Source: Methylophaga sp.
Lineage (GTDB): Bacteria > Pseudomonadota > Gammaproteobacteria > Nitrosococcales > Methylophagaceae
Assembly (NCBI GenBank): GCA_030148085.1
Contig: JASBUF010000025.1
Coordinates: 1 to 32,973 of the forward strand
Direction: 5' to 3'
Length of the DNA: 32,973 nucleotides
Below, in pieces: positions 1 to 7,779 of the stretch. The first letter of the stretch is position 1; each line of letters starts with the position of its first letter. The notes below the pieces were generated by a model that saw only the letters and a list, made by a program, of their open reading frames with translations, was not told the origin of the DNA and ran no database searches. A program made the position numbers and the translations under genes.

Positions 1-608
1 GTCATGATGCCTTCTTCAGGCTCCACGGCCATGGCACCTAGCGTGCCTTCTTTTTTCTCTTTATCTTGAATGAAAAGTCCTTTAGCAGTGACTTTTTGAC
101 CTGTTTTTAGGCCTTTAGGCGCATCTTTGAAGTGCAGAGAAACACGGCTACTACCATCGTCGCTTTCGAGGTAATGCAATAGTTCAGCAGGGCTGTCTTC
201 ATAGTCTGCATAAAGCAGCGTTAACTGACCTTCGAACTCCATTTCTTCTTCGAGAAAATCACGAATTTCTTCGGGCATGCTGGCTCTGTCTTTTGCTGAC
301 AATGCGAACTCTTGAACGACATCGGGGTTGTCTTTGATCAGCGTGAGCAGGTAGTCATGACGACCTTTTGCCAGGTTGAAGAGTTGTTCCAGAGCTTGAT
401 CTTTAGCATTTGGTTCAGCCTGTTGATAAGCATGACTCAATGCTAAAAGTGACTCATTTAAGGCCTTAGCCTTTTGTTGAGGGTTGCCGTCAGTAGGTTT
501 ACCTGCTGCTTGTGCATCAGCAGCGTGAAAAAGAAGAAAACTGATGAAAACTAAAGCAAAGAATAGCGCCGTCGAAGGCTGAATAAACAACTTCAATGGT
601 TTCGTCAT
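1..608 (-). CDS. Exported protein, N-terminal part (runs off the window)
   Basis: This is an open frame of 202 codons from an ATG at 608 that continues past the left edge without a stop, so only the N-terminus is visible. Residues 1 to about 35 look like a Sec signal peptide: lysine near the start, a long hydrophobic core rich in Phe and Leu, then a likely cleavage site after Ala-Gln-Ala. The mature part begins as a charged helical segment. It then has a beta-rich stretch around residues 125-185 in which a segment on sequence length and hydrophobic strands ends in a Leu-Lys-Thr-Gly-Gln-Lys-Val turn. From memory, such domains sit at the N-terminus of large secreted proteins, including metalloproteases; that is inference. 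An AAGGA lies 9-13 bases before the ATG. No catalytic motif is visible in this fragment, so the function is unknown. Confidence 0.75.
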   Translation of the reverse strand, partial: MTKPLKLFIQPSTALFFALVFISFLLFHAADAQAAGKPTDGNPQQKAKALNESLLALSHAYQQAEPNAKDQALEQLFNLAKGRHDYLLTLIKDNPDVVQEFALSAKDRASMPEEIRDFLEEEMEFEGQLTLLYADYEDSPAELLHYLESDDGSSRVSLHFKDAPKGLKTGQKVTAKGLFIQDKEKKEGTLGAMAVEPEEGIM

Positions 609-650
609 GGGGCAAATTTTCCTTTTTAATACGAAAAGTTTTCGCCCCAA

Positions 651-745
651 GAAAGTCAGCCACACCGAAAACGGATCCCAACCCGAGGGTTGGGATTAGA
701 TGCAGTTTGTTGACTTGCATTAGAGGCGAACCTCAAATGACTTCC
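651..745 (-). promoter_or_regulatory. Structured multi-hairpin leader upstream of the exported-protein gene
   Basis: Read on the minus strand, GGAAGTCA (738-745) pairs with TGACTTTC (651-658, one G-U). This closes a junction holding four hairpins in order: GAGG-ttcg-CCTC, ATGCA...TGCAT, a 9-bp stem ATCCCAACC/GGTTGGGAT with a CTCG loop, and CCG-tttt-CGG. The element ends about 43 bases before the ATG at 608. A further GGGGC/GCCCC pairing just downstream would reach the start codon. The pairing is seen directly. That it is a regulatory RNA is inference, and it matches no riboswitch class I know. Confidence 0.5.
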
Positions 746-822
746 GTTTTCTTGGTTAGTTTTATGATTGGCAGAATACGCAATCCAAGCCGCTGATTCT
801 TTGAACTATTTCGCTAAATTGC

Positions 823-912
823 TCAAAAAATAACCAATTCGACTTTGCGACGACGTTTCTCCATTTCTTGGCGAGCTTTTGGGCTGGCCAAAAATTGCCC
901 GCATACTAACAT
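823..912 (-). CDS. Possible 29-residue basic small ORF
   Basis: An ATG at 912 opens 29 codons ending in TGA at 823-825. The peptide is strongly basic in the middle (an Arg-Gln-Glu-Met-Glu-Lys-Arg-Arg-Arg-Lys run) and ends in a hydrophobic Val-Glu-Leu-Val-Ile-Phe. There is no good Shine-Dalgarno sequence. It lies between the SDR gene and the exported-protein gene, on the same strand. The composition looks like real coding sequence, but it may be a remnant of a longer gene or chance. Confidence 0.2.
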   Translation of the reverse strand: MLVCGQFLASPKARQEMEKRRRKVELVIF

Positions 913-939
913 AGGGAAATACGAAACTTAAACTAATCT

Positions 940-960
940 AAAAAGCTTACGATTAGTAAG
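940..960 (-). terminator. Weak hairpin with T-run after the SDR gene
   Basis: On the minus strand CTTAC-taatc-GTAAG is followed by C and five T, about 20 bases past the stop of the SDR gene. The stem is only five base pairs, so this is a weak candidate. Confidence 0.35.
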
Positions 961-979
961 TGATTATCAAATAAGAATT

Positions 980-1774
980 TTATTGCTGGGAACTACTGGT
1001 GGTATACAGCTTGAGCAGATCTGGGTGACGAAGTTGATAGCCAAGCTTTTGCTTGATTTTGTTATTGCTGACGATTTTGTAGTCGAGCGTCTGCGCAGTG
1101 GAAAATTCAGGGCAGGGCATGTCGATAGCTTTGGCGACGAGAGGATAAAATTCACGCTTAATCGGATGGGTATCACTGCAGCCGTTAAACACTTCACCCC
1201 AGGCGGATTGCGCAATGATGGTTTCGATCAGTCCAATGCAATCATAGAGATGGATCAGGTTGGTAGGAGCATCAGGCTGCTTGACGGTTTTACCACCACG
1301 GAAAAAACGGCCCGGATGGCGGGCAGGGCCAAGCAGTCCGCTAAAACGGATAATGCTGGTGGTGAAACTCGGGTTTTGTTGGAATAAGGTTTCGATCTGA
1401 TAAAGCGGATGTGACGGATCTTCAGCACCTTCATCTTCGCTGACCTCACGATTCAGATTTTGGTAAACCGAACTTGAGCTGATAAATAGCACATGTTTGA
1501 CTGGGGACGACTCAAGTGCGTTTATTAACTGCTTGAAACCTTCAATATCTTTACAGGTGATATTAACGATCAGCGTATCGCTGTTGAGAAAGGCAGGATC
1601 AATCGAGCTGGCTTCGTCGATATTTACGAGAGAGGTGGCAAAGCCCTGCGTTGATAGCAGTGTTTTTTTGTCGGCATCTCTAGTCGACAGGCGAACCTGG
1701 TAGCCGAGCCTTAAAAAATGGGCGGCCAGAGGCTTACCGAGCCAGCCACTGCCCAGAATACTGATTGAGTTAAT
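980..1774 (-). CDS. NAD(P)-binding SDR / sugar-epimerase-like protein (YeeZ type), probable ATT start
   Basis: The 264-residue product begins with a Rossmann fingerprint Ile-Leu-Gly-Ser-Gly-Trp-Leu-Gly-Lys-Pro-Leu, typical of atypical SDR proteins like E. coli YeeZ. It also carries a Ser-Ser-Ser-Val-Tyr motif around residue 100 and a C-terminal substrate-binding half. It probably acts on a nucleotide-linked or small metabolite; the substrate is unknown. The start is unusual. An in-frame stop lies at 1805-1807, and no ATG, GTG or TTG occurs between it and residue ~94, well past the Rossmann fold. An ATT at 1772-1774 sits six bases after a strong AGGAAGG, which makes it the best start. A sequencing error or frameshift at the 5' end is the alternative. 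The gene is monocistronic and divergent from the protease gene. Confidence 0.8.
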   Translation of the reverse strand: MNSISILGSGWLGKPLAAHFLRLGYQVRLSTRDADKKTLLSTQGFATSLVNIDEASSIDPAFLNSDTLIVNITCKDIEGFKQLINALESSPVKHVLFISSSSVYQNLNREVSEDEGAEDPSHPLYQIETLFQQNPSFTTSIIRFSGLLGPARHPGRFFRGGKTVKQPDAPTNLIHLYDCIGLIETIIAQSAWGEVFNGCSDTHPIKREFYPLVAKAIDMPCPEFSTAQTLDYKIVSNNKIKQKLGYQLRHPDLLKLYTTSSSQQ

Positions 1775-1854
1775 AACGCACCTTCCTATCTGTCGGGCGA
1801 CATTCTAACTCAGTCAGACTGAAGAATAAGCACGTAAATTATAGGGATTTTGTG

Positions 1855-1883
1855 CTGTCAGAGTGGCTAACCCAAGATAGAAT
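1855..1883 (+). promoter_or_regulatory. Candidate sigma-70 promoter of the retropepsin-like gene
   Basis: CTGTCA (1855-1860) and TAGAAT (1878-1883) are separated by 17 bases. The predicted start of transcription falls at about 1890, which is the A of the ATG, so the message may be leaderless. Confidence 0.4.
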
Positions 1884-1889
1884 AAGCAT

Positions 1890-2414
1890 ATGAGCGCACC
1901 CGAGTTACCTAAAATTTTTTCAGGAAAATGGCTTACCGTCCTCTTTTGGCTGTTCCTAATGGGGTCATTGACGCTGTTTTTTAATGGTTTTATTCAACAG
2001 CGTGACAACCCCAATCATGCTTTGCTTGAACTGGAGACTGCAAGCGGTGAGGTGGTGCTAGAACGGAATCGCGCCGGTCATTATCTGGCACCGGGTTTAA
2101 TTAACGGTCAGCCTGTCAACTTTCTGCTGGATACCGGAGCTACCCATGTCAGTGTGCCCGCGGGTATTGCTGAAGAACTGGGTTTGACGAAAGGTCGTCG
2201 CAGTCAGGTGTCAACTGCGAATGGCGTAATTTCCGTGTATCAGACTGAACTGAATACGGTGCAACTGGGTGGTATTCAATTGCAGCAAGTACGTGCCAGC
2301 ATCAACCCCTATATGCCTGACGAGGTGGTGCTGTTGGGTATGAGTTTTATGAAGCATCTGGACATGACCCAGCGTGATGGGGTGTTGACCCTGAAATTGC
2401 CGTCACAGAGTTAA
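1890..2414 (+). CDS. Membrane-anchored retropepsin-like aspartic protease
   Basis: The product has 174 residues, with one membrane helix at about residues 15-34 and then a periplasmic retropepsin-like domain. The catalytic signature Leu-Leu-Asp-Thr-Gly-Ala-Thr is at residues 79-85 (Asp81), followed by Val-Pro-Ala and a Glu-Leu-Gly-Leu turn. A second hydrophobic Val-Leu-Leu-Gly-Met-Ser motif near residue 150 matches the clan AA proteases of proteobacteria (TIGR02281-like). These are single-domain enzymes expected to work as homodimers; the natural substrate is not known. No Shine-Dalgarno sequence precedes the ATG, which fits the possible leaderless promoter just upstream. An internal ATG near residue 24 would cut into the membrane helix and is less likely. 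Confidence 0.85.
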   Translation: MSAPELPKIFSGKWLTVLFWLFLMGSLTLFFNGFIQQRDNPNHALLELETASGEVVLERNRAGHYLAPGLINGQPVNFLLDTGATHVSVPAGIAEELGLTKGRRSQVSTANGVISVYQTELNTVQLGGIQLQQVRASINPYMPDEVVLLGMSFMKHLDMTQRDGVLTLKLPSQS

Positions 2415-2440
2415 ATTGAACGGCTTAACTCTCTGTGCGA
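2405..2440. terminator. Inverted repeat between convergent genes
   Basis: CACAGAGTTAA and TTAACTCTCTGTG form an imperfect hairpin over the two convergent stop codons (protease gene on plus, transglycosylase gene on minus). It lacks a clear T-run on either side, so it may act as a weak bidirectional terminator. Confidence 0.35.
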
Positions 2441-3093
2441 TAGCGATTGTGCAGAATGCCGACGCGTTCGACGTAAACTTTAGTTTCAGAGTAGGGCGGT
2501 ATGCCGTTATATTTCTTAACCGCATTAGGGCCGGCATTATAAGCTGCCGTCGCCAGTTTGATATCGCCATCAAACTGTTTTAGTAGCGCGGCAAGATACT
2601 TAACGCCACCCTCGATGTTCTGACTGGCATCCATCGCGTTTTTGACACCTAAATCACTGGCCGTACCCGGCATCAGTTGCATCAGACCTTGGGCACCTTT
2701 ACTGGAAATAGCTTTGGCATTAAAGGCCGATTCGGCGTGGATAACCGCACGTACCAGCGCCGGATCAACTGCATACTTGCTAGCGATACGGTTTACGTCC
2801 GTCGCATAAGAGGCAGTATTAAGACTAATCGTATACCAGTTAATTTTGGAGTCCGGGTTACAGGCAAAGCAGCTGTATTTAAGCACTTCGAAATTGCCAT
2901 GCTGGGGTTTTTGATCAGAGAAGACAAAGCCATTACCCGTCTGGGATTTGTAGATCACCGTAAACTGGCTGGCTGGTGCTGACTGATTACTGAATTCGAC
3001 ACTGCCGTCGGCATTTTGAATTCGCTTTATCGACTCGGCGTGCAGGCCTGTACTGAGCAGGCTGAGAAACAGTAATGACAAGCGGATTTTCAT
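2425..3093 (-). CDS. Exported lytic transglycosylase with SLT domain
   Basis: The product has 222 residues. Residues 1-19 are a signal peptide ending Leu-His-Ala. The next ~25 residues resemble a DUF4124-like segment (Asn-Ala-Asp-Gly-Ser-Val-Glu-Phe-Ser-Asn). The SLT domain fills residues ~100-215. The catalytic Glu is Glu121 in His-Ala-Glu-Ser-Ala-Phe-Asn, followed by Gly-Ala-Gln-Gly-Leu-Met-Gln-Leu-Met-Pro and Ala-Ala-Tyr-Asn-Ala-Gly-Pro. The enzyme should cleave peptidoglycan MurNAc-GlcNAc bonds in the periplasm with 1,6-anhydro product formation. Two cysteines at about 75 and 78 lie in the linker. The ATG overlaps the stop of the upstream CopD-like gene by one base (TAATG), so the two are translationally coupled. 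Confidence 0.9.
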   Translation of the reverse strand: MKIRLSLLFLSLLSTGLHAESIKRIQNADGSVEFSNQSAPASQFTVIYKSQTGNGFVFSDQKPQHGNFEVLKYSCFACNPDSKINWYTISLNTASYATDVNRIASKYAVDPALVRAVIHAESAFNAKAISSKGAQGLMQLMPGTASDLGVKNAMDASQNIEGGVKYLAALLKQFDGDIKLATAAYNAGPNAVKKYNGIPPYSETKVYVERVGILHNRYRTES

Positions 3094-3560
3094 TACATTG
3101 CCCAGTAACGTCCGGAAGCACCTACCAGAATGGTAATGAGTCCCAGAATCAGGTTTAGCAATACCAACTGACGGATTTGGGTAAGGGCATTACGGCCTGC
3201 GATCCAGTCATGTTCAGCGACGGCCCATTTCAGCTTTTTAAACGGATTGAAATAGACGTGCATAAAGATCAGCATCATAAACACGCCGGTCAGCAGCATG
3301 ATGTGAACATGTACGCCAACGCCATCGATGCCGCCCATGCCACCAAGCAGGTGAATCATCCAGAAACCGGTAATCAGCAGGGTGGCTATGGCTATCCAGA
3401 CCCAGATAAAAAACAGGCTGAAAACGCCGCTCCAGAGCGGTAAACGCTGTTCAGGGGGGAGTTGATTAGCTGCGGTGGGTCGTAAAACCATATAGGCGAA
3501 GAACATGCCGCCTACCCAGATAACCGCTGCCAGAAGGTGTAGCGGAATGGCAATACTCAT
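3093..3560 (-). CDS. CopD-like integral membrane protein
   Basis: The product is 155 residues with four hydrophobic helices. It begins with a Pro-Leu-His-Leu-Leu-Ala-Ala-Val-Ile-Trp-Val-Gly-Gly-Met motif typical of the CopD/DUF2269-like family. His and Met residues sit in the helices (for example Val-His-Val-His-Ile-Met-Leu), which suggests metal or heme binding; the exact role is unknown. I place the start at ATG 3560, eight bases after AAGGAGA, and not at the in-frame TTG one codon upstream. It forms a two-gene unit with the lytic transglycosylase downstream. Confidence 0.7.
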   Translation of the reverse strand: MSIAIPLHLLAAVIWVGGMFFAYMVLRPTAANQLPPEQRLPLWSGVFSLFFIWVWIAIATLLITGFWMIHLLGGMGGIDGVGVHVHIMLLTGVFMMLIFMHVYFNPFKKLKWAVAEHDWIAGRNALTQIRQLVLLNLILGLITILVGASGRYWAM

Positions 3561-3587
3561 CAAGGCTGTCTCCTTACAGTTAGCGGC

Positions 3588-5108
3588 TTATGACTCGATT
3601 GTAAGCGCTTCCAACTTGATGCGCCATTCTTTAGGGCCGGTTTTGTGTACCGATTCACCCTCACTATCAACAGCGACCGTGACCGGCATGTTTTCCACAT
3701 AGAACTCGCGAATGGCTTCCATACCCAGTTCTTCAAAAGCAATCATGCGGGATGATTTGATGGCTTTAGAGACGAGGTAAGCGGCACCACCGATGGCAAT
3801 CAGATAAACCGAGCGGTGCTTTTTGATGCTGTCGACCGTGGCATCGCCTCGTTCGGCCTTACCAATCATGCCGAGTAGGCCGGTTTGTTGCAGCATCATG
3901 TCGGTGAACTTATCCATACGGGTAGCTGTAGTCGGCCCGGCAGGACCCACCACTTCTCCTTCGACCGGATCAACGGGACCGACGTAATAGATAAAGCGGT
4001 TATGAAAATCCAGCCCTTCCGGCAACGCTTCACCTTTGGCAAATAAATCCGCAATCTTCTTATGTGCGGCATCGCGACCGGTGAGCAGATGACCGCTCAG
4101 CAGCAGTGTTTCACCCGGTTGCCACTCTTCAATATCAGCTTGGGTGACAGTATCCAGATTCACATGACGGGTATTTTCGGCCGCTTCCCAGGTGATATCC
4201 GGCCAGTCGTCGAGTGACGGTGGTTCAAATTCAGCTGGGCCGCTGCCATCCAATGTGAAGTGAATATGGCGGGTGGCTGCGCAGTTTGGAATCATCGCCA
4301 CGGGTAACGACGCCGCATGTGTCGGGTAGTCGTTGACTTTAACATCCAGCACCGTGGTCAGACCGCCCAGACCTTGAGCACCGATGCCGAGCTTATTAAC
4401 TTTCTCATACAGCTCAACACGAAGTTTCTCGGCAGCCGTTTCAGGGCCACGGTCGATGAGTTCCTGAATGTCGATGGGGTGCATCAGCGATTCTTTCGCC
4501 ATCAGCATGGCTTTTTCCGCCGTGCCGCCGACACCAATGCCAAGCATGCCCGGTGGACACCAGCCCGCGCCCATTTTCGGTACGGTTTCCAATACCCAGT
4601 CGACTAAGCTGTCGCTCGGATTCAGGATAGTGAATTTGGCTTTGTTTTCACTGCCACCGCCCTTGGCTGCAATCAGAATATCGACGGTGTTACCTGGCAC
4701 CAACTCGGTGTGAATGACTGCAGGGGTGTTGTCGCGGGTGTTTTGACGACTGCCTAGTGGGTCCGCCACTACCGAAGCGCGTAATACATTGTCCGGATGC
4801 AGATAGGCGCGGCGGACACCTTCATTAATCATGTCTTCCAGGCTCATATCAGCGAGCCAGCTGACGCTCATGCCAACTTTGACGAAGACATTTACAATGC
4901 CGGTGTCCTGACAGATTGGGCGGTTGTTTTCCGCACACATACGTGAGTTGACCAAAATCTGAGCTATCGCATCACGAGCAGAAGGGGACTGCTCGCGCTC
5001 ATAGGCCTTGCTCATCGCCTGAATAAAATCCTTCGGGTGATAACAGGCGATGAATTGCAGCGCGTCTGCCACGCTGTCGATAAGATCAGATTGTTTGATG
5101 CAACTCAT
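3588..5108 (-). CDS. fumA: Fumarate hydratase, class I (iron-sulfur, two-domain)
   Basis: The 506-residue protein is an oxygen-sensitive class I fumarase that hydrates fumarate to L-malate in the TCA cycle, using a [4Fe-4S] cluster. The N-terminal alpha domain has Cys58 and Cys66 (Arg-Pro-Ile-Cys-Gln-Asp-Thr-Gly), a core signature of the family. Further on are Ala-Lys-Gly-Gly-Gly-Ser-Glu-Asn-Lys and a Pro-Pro-Gly-Met-Leu-Gly-Ile-Gly-Val-Gly-Gly motif. The C-terminal beta domain contains Gly-Pro-Thr-Thr-Ala-Thr-Arg-Met-Asp and the Gly-Gly-Ala-Ala-Tyr-Leu segment. Both domains are fused, as in E. coli FumA/FumB. The gene lies only eight bases after proS, so the two are probably cotranscribed. 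The symbol is by similarity; it could equally be named fumB. Confidence 0.92.
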   Translation of the reverse strand: MSCIKQSDLIDSVADALQFIACYHPKDFIQAMSKAYEREQSPSARDAIAQILVNSRMCAENNRPICQDTGIVNVFVKVGMSVSWLADMSLEDMINEGVRRAYLHPDNVLRASVVADPLGSRQNTRDNTPAVIHTELVPGNTVDILIAAKGGGSENKAKFTILNPSDSLVDWVLETVPKMGAGWCPPGMLGIGVGGTAEKAMLMAKESLMHPIDIQELIDRGPETAAEKLRVELYEKVNKLGIGAQGLGGLTTVLDVKVNDYPTHAASLPVAMIPNCAATRHIHFTLDGSGPAEFEPPSLDDWPDITWEAAENTRHVNLDTVTQADIEEWQPGETLLLSGHLLTGRDAAHKKIADLFAKGEALPEGLDFHNRFIYYVGPVDPVEGEVVGPAGPTTATRMDKFTDMMLQQTGLLGMIGKAERGDATVDSIKKHRSVYLIAIGGAAYLVSKAIKSSRMIAFEELGMEAIREFYVENMPVTVAVDSEGESVHKTGPKEWRIKLEALTIES

Positions 5109-5116
5109 AACAACAC

Positions 5117-6826
5117 TCAGCTCAATTTCTGTTTAAAGGCAGAGATAACGTCATCCAATGGGATGTCTTCGCCATCACCCGTGCGACGGTTTTTGTATTC
5201 GATCATGCCGTTGTCCAGGCCACGTTCACCGAGGATTAAACGATGTGGAATACCCATTAATTCCATATCGGCAAAAGCAACGCCCGGACGCAGGCCGCGG
5301 TCATCCAGCAGCACGTCAATGCCTGCATCCAGCAGTTGCTGATAGATTTCTTCTGCTTTTTCTTTGACTCGTGCGGCCTTGTGCGCGTTCACTGGCACCA
5401 GCGCCACCTGGAACGGAGCAATCGCTTCTGGCCAGATGATGCCGCGTTCATCGTGGTTTTGTTCAATCGCAGCAGCTACCACACGTGATACGCCGATACC
5501 GTAACAGCCCATGGTCATCACTTGAGACTTACCTGACTCGGTCAATACGACAGCATTCATCTTGCTGCTGTAGTTCTCGCCCAGCTGGAAGATATGGCCC
5601 ACTTCAATACCACGGGCAATATCCAGCTTGCCATGACCATCAGGGCTTGGGTCACCTGTCACGACATTACGCAGGTCAGCGGTTTCCGGTTCCACCAGGT
5701 CACGACCCCAGTTCACACCGGTAAGGTGTTTGTCGTCTTCATTGGCACCACAGACAAAGTCAGCCACATGCGCGGCCGCATGATCGACAATGACTGGAAT
5801 GGTGAGACCGACAGGACCAATGGAGCCGATATTCGCACCGCATACTTCGCGCACTTTTTCAGCGGTCGCAAACGTGAGAGGCGATGCCACCAATGGGTGT
5901 TTTTCAGCTTTGATTTCGTTCAGTTCATGGTCACCACGCACGACCAAGGCCACAACGCTGCCTTCTTCAGCACCATCAACCAACAGGGTTTTCAGACACT
6001 GGGATGCCGGTTTGTTCAGGAACTGGCTAATTTCTTCGATGGTATGTTGTTTGGGGGTATCTACCGTGGCCATGTCTTCGGAGGCGGCATCGCGCTCAGT
6101 TGTCGGAGCCACCGCTTCAGCGAGTTCCACATTGGCCGCATAGTCGCTGCTGTCACTAAAGGCAATCGCGTCTTCACCGGAGTTTGCCAGCACGTGGAAT
6201 TCGTGTGAGGCATTACCACCGATACTACCGGTGTCGGCCTGTACGGCACGGAAGTCCAGACCGATGCGAGTGAAGATGCGTGAGTAAGTCGCATACATAT
6301 CGTCATAAGTCTGTTGCAATGAAGCCTGATCCAAGTGGAAGGAGTAGGCGTCTTTCATCAGAAATTCACGGGCGCGCATCAAACCAAAGCGGGGACGGAT
6401 TTCATCACGGAATTTAGTTTGAATCTGGTAGAAGTTGACCGGCAGTTGCTTGTAACTGCGAATTTCCTGACGTACCAGATCGGTAATGACTTCTTCGTGG
6501 GTTGGTCCATAGCAGAAATCGCGCTGGTGACGATCAACAATGCGCAGCAGTTCTGGGCCGTATTTTTCCCAGCGCTGGCTTTCCTGCCAGAGCTCGGATG
6601 GTTGTACGGATGGCATCAACACTTCCTGGGCGCCGCTTCTGTTCATTTCTTCACGAATAATCGCTTCGGTTTTTCTGAGAATCCTTAATCCCATTGGCAA
6701 CCAGGTGTATAAACCAGAAGCCAGACGGCGGATAAAACCCGCCCGCAGCATCAATTGATGACTGACGATTTCAGCATCGGCAGGGGTTTCTTTTAAAGTG
6801 GAAATGAGCAGGTTTGAAGCGCGCAT
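5117..6826 (-). CDS. proS: Prolyl-tRNA synthetase, bacterial type
   Basis: The product has 569 residues, the usual bacterial length, and charges tRNA-Pro in the cytoplasm. Class II motif 1 is seen around residues 59-77 (Val-Leu-Met-Pro-Ser-Val-Gln-Pro) and the Gly-Pro-Thr-His-Glu-Glu loop at 107-112. Motif 2 lies at 138-160 ([10 protein letters not shown] then Arg-Glu-Phe-Leu-Met-Lys-Asp-Ala). The editing insertion (INS) covers roughly 225-400, with Leu-Val-Val-Arg-Gly-Asp-His-Glu. Motif 3 (Gly-Cys-Tyr-Gly-Ile-Gly-Val-Ser-Arg) precedes the C-terminal anticodon-binding domain. The start is ATG 6826. It is the first gene of a unit with the fumarase. Confidence 0.97.
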   Translation of the reverse strand: MRASNLLISTLKETPADAEIVSHQLMLRAGFIRRLASGLYTWLPMGLRILRKTEAIIREEMNRSGAQEVLMPSVQPSELWQESQRWEKYGPELLRIVDRHQRDFCYGPTHEEVITDLVRQEIRSYKQLPVNFYQIQTKFRDEIRPRFGLMRAREFLMKDAYSFHLDQASLQQTYDDMYATYSRIFTRIGLDFRAVQADTGSIGGNASHEFHVLANSGEDAIAFSDSSDYAANVELAEAVAPTTERDAASEDMATVDTPKQHTIEEISQFLNKPASQCLKTLLVDGAEEGSVVALVVRGDHELNEIKAEKHPLVASPLTFATAEKVREVCGANIGSIGPVGLTIPVIVDHAAAHVADFVCGANEDDKHLTGVNWGRDLVEPETADLRNVVTGDPSPDGHGKLDIARGIEVGHIFQLGENYSSKMNAVVLTESGKSQVMTMGCYGIGVSRVVAAAIEQNHDERGIIWPEAIAPFQVALVPVNAHKAARVKEKAEEIYQQLLDAGIDVLLDDRGLRPGVAFADMELMGIPHRLILGERGLDNGMIEYKNRRTGDGEDIPLDDVISAFKQKLS

Positions 6827-6911
6827 GTGTTGTTGTTATTCCTGTGTGACAAAATGGCACCGCTGGAAGCCAGCAGTGCCGTGGTAATAGTAAAAATTAA
6901 GTAAAAAAGAA

Positions 6912-7247
6912 TCAGAATGTGCTGTGGTTCCAGCCCCAGTTCTGGCGTTCGGAATCGGTCATGCTGATGTAGATGCGGCCGCCATCAATGCCTAACTGCT
7001 GATTGATCATGCTGCATAAGGCATCAGAAAAGGCTCTGCGATCAGCGGGTAACCCCAGCGCTCGGTAGTCGAGAATGGCTGTCGGTGCATCGGTACCGGC
7101 AAATAACATATCGGCCTGATGATCCACCGTTACCATCACGTAGCTTTCGGGTTTGCCGGAGGCTTGTGAAACAGTCTTACTGGCGGCTTTCAGCAGCGCT
7201 GATTGATCAGCGACAGTCTGGTTGGTTCGAATATTCAAATAGGGCAT
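6912..7247 (-). CDS. MIF/phenylpyruvate tautomerase-like protein
   Basis: The product has 111 residues, close to the length of macrophage migration inhibitory factor homologues. The sequence starts Met-Pro-Tyr-Leu, so Pro is exposed after Met removal, as needed for the catalytic proline of the tautomerase superfamily. A Lys (in Ser-Gly-Lys-Pro-Glu-Ser-Tyr-Val-Met-Val) sits at the usual Lys32 position, and the C-terminal Asn-Trp-Gly-Trp-Asn-His-Ser-Thr-Phe matches the family end. It probably catalyses keto-enol tautomerisation; the physiological substrate is unknown. An AAGGAG lies just before the ATG. It follows the DUF4124 gene by 11 bases and is probably in the same transcript. Confidence 0.88.
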   Translation of the reverse strand: MPYLNIRTNQTVADQSALLKAASKTVSQASGKPESYVMVTVDHQADMLFAGTDAPTAILDYRALGLPADRRAFSDALCSMINQQLGIDGGRIYISMTDSERQNWGWNHSTF

Positions 7248-7258
7248 ATTTTTCTCCT

Positions 7259-7726
7259 TTATTGGCAGTAAAGGTCGATCTGTTCCTGAAACTCCAGCAT
7301 TTTCTGCTGGCGATCTTCTTCCGCCAAACGGGTGACGTTGCCTTCTTCATCGACGACACGTCGGCCCGGATTATTCTGATACTGGGTCAGGTTCTGACGG
7401 GCAATGCGGCAGTTTTCCTCACGGACGGCCTGTTGTACTGCTTCTTCCTCAGCTTGTTGCTGTGCTTCCTGTTCAGCCTGTTCCGTCGCCTGTTGCTGCT
7501 CAATCAGTTGATCAATTTCTTCCTGTGCGGTGTCAGCATCAATGGGAGGCGGTGGAGGCACATCAACAACTTGTGCCTGACCGGATGCGGGTGGCTGTTG
7601 TGAATAATGTGTCTGGCCGTTTTCATCGACCCACTTATATATCTGGGCATGAACACTGACGCTGACCAGCAAAGTGGCCAGAACAAGGCAAAGTTGTTTC
7701 AAATCAGGTATAACCATAGTCCACAT
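7259..7726 (-). CDS. Exported DUF4124-domain protein with Gln/Glu-rich coiled region
   Basis: The product has 155 residues. After a signal peptide ending Val-His-Ala comes a DUF4124 segment (Ile-Tyr-Lys-Trp-Val-Asp-Glu-Asn-Gly-Gln-Thr-His-Tyr-Ser), then a proline stretch and a long Gln/Glu/Ala-rich helical region (about residues 65-105) likely to be a coiled coil. Two Cys are in the C-terminal part, one next to the end. The family is common in proteobacterial envelopes but has no assigned biochemical role. The start is uncertain: ATG 7726 or the fourth-codon ATG at 7717. The second is preceded by GGATGTGG. Confidence 0.72.
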   Translation of the reverse strand: MWTMVIPDLKQLCLVLATLLVSVSVHAQIYKWVDENGQTHYSQQPPASGQAQVVDVPPPPPIDADTAQEEIDQLIEQQQATEQAEQEAQQQAEEEAVQQAVREENCRIARQNLTQYQNNPGRRVVDEEGNVTRLAEEDRQQKMLEFQEQIDLYCQ

Positions 7727-7779
7727 CCGTATTTAGTCCCTAAGTCTTTAAATTCTACGCCAAAGCGTTCAATCATCAA

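Noticed and set aside
517-720. 67-residue minus-strand frame over the leader of the first gene
   Set aside because: It overlaps the true start of the exported-protein gene in another frame and reads through the structured leader; no ribosome site.
651-745. tRNA gene
   Set aside because: The four-hairpin shape is suggestive, but the T-loop consensus, a seven-base anticodon loop and a normal acceptor end are missing.
5594-6208. 204-residue plus-strand frame
   Set aside because: It is antisense to proS, which has clear motifs and full family length; the frame is a shadow.
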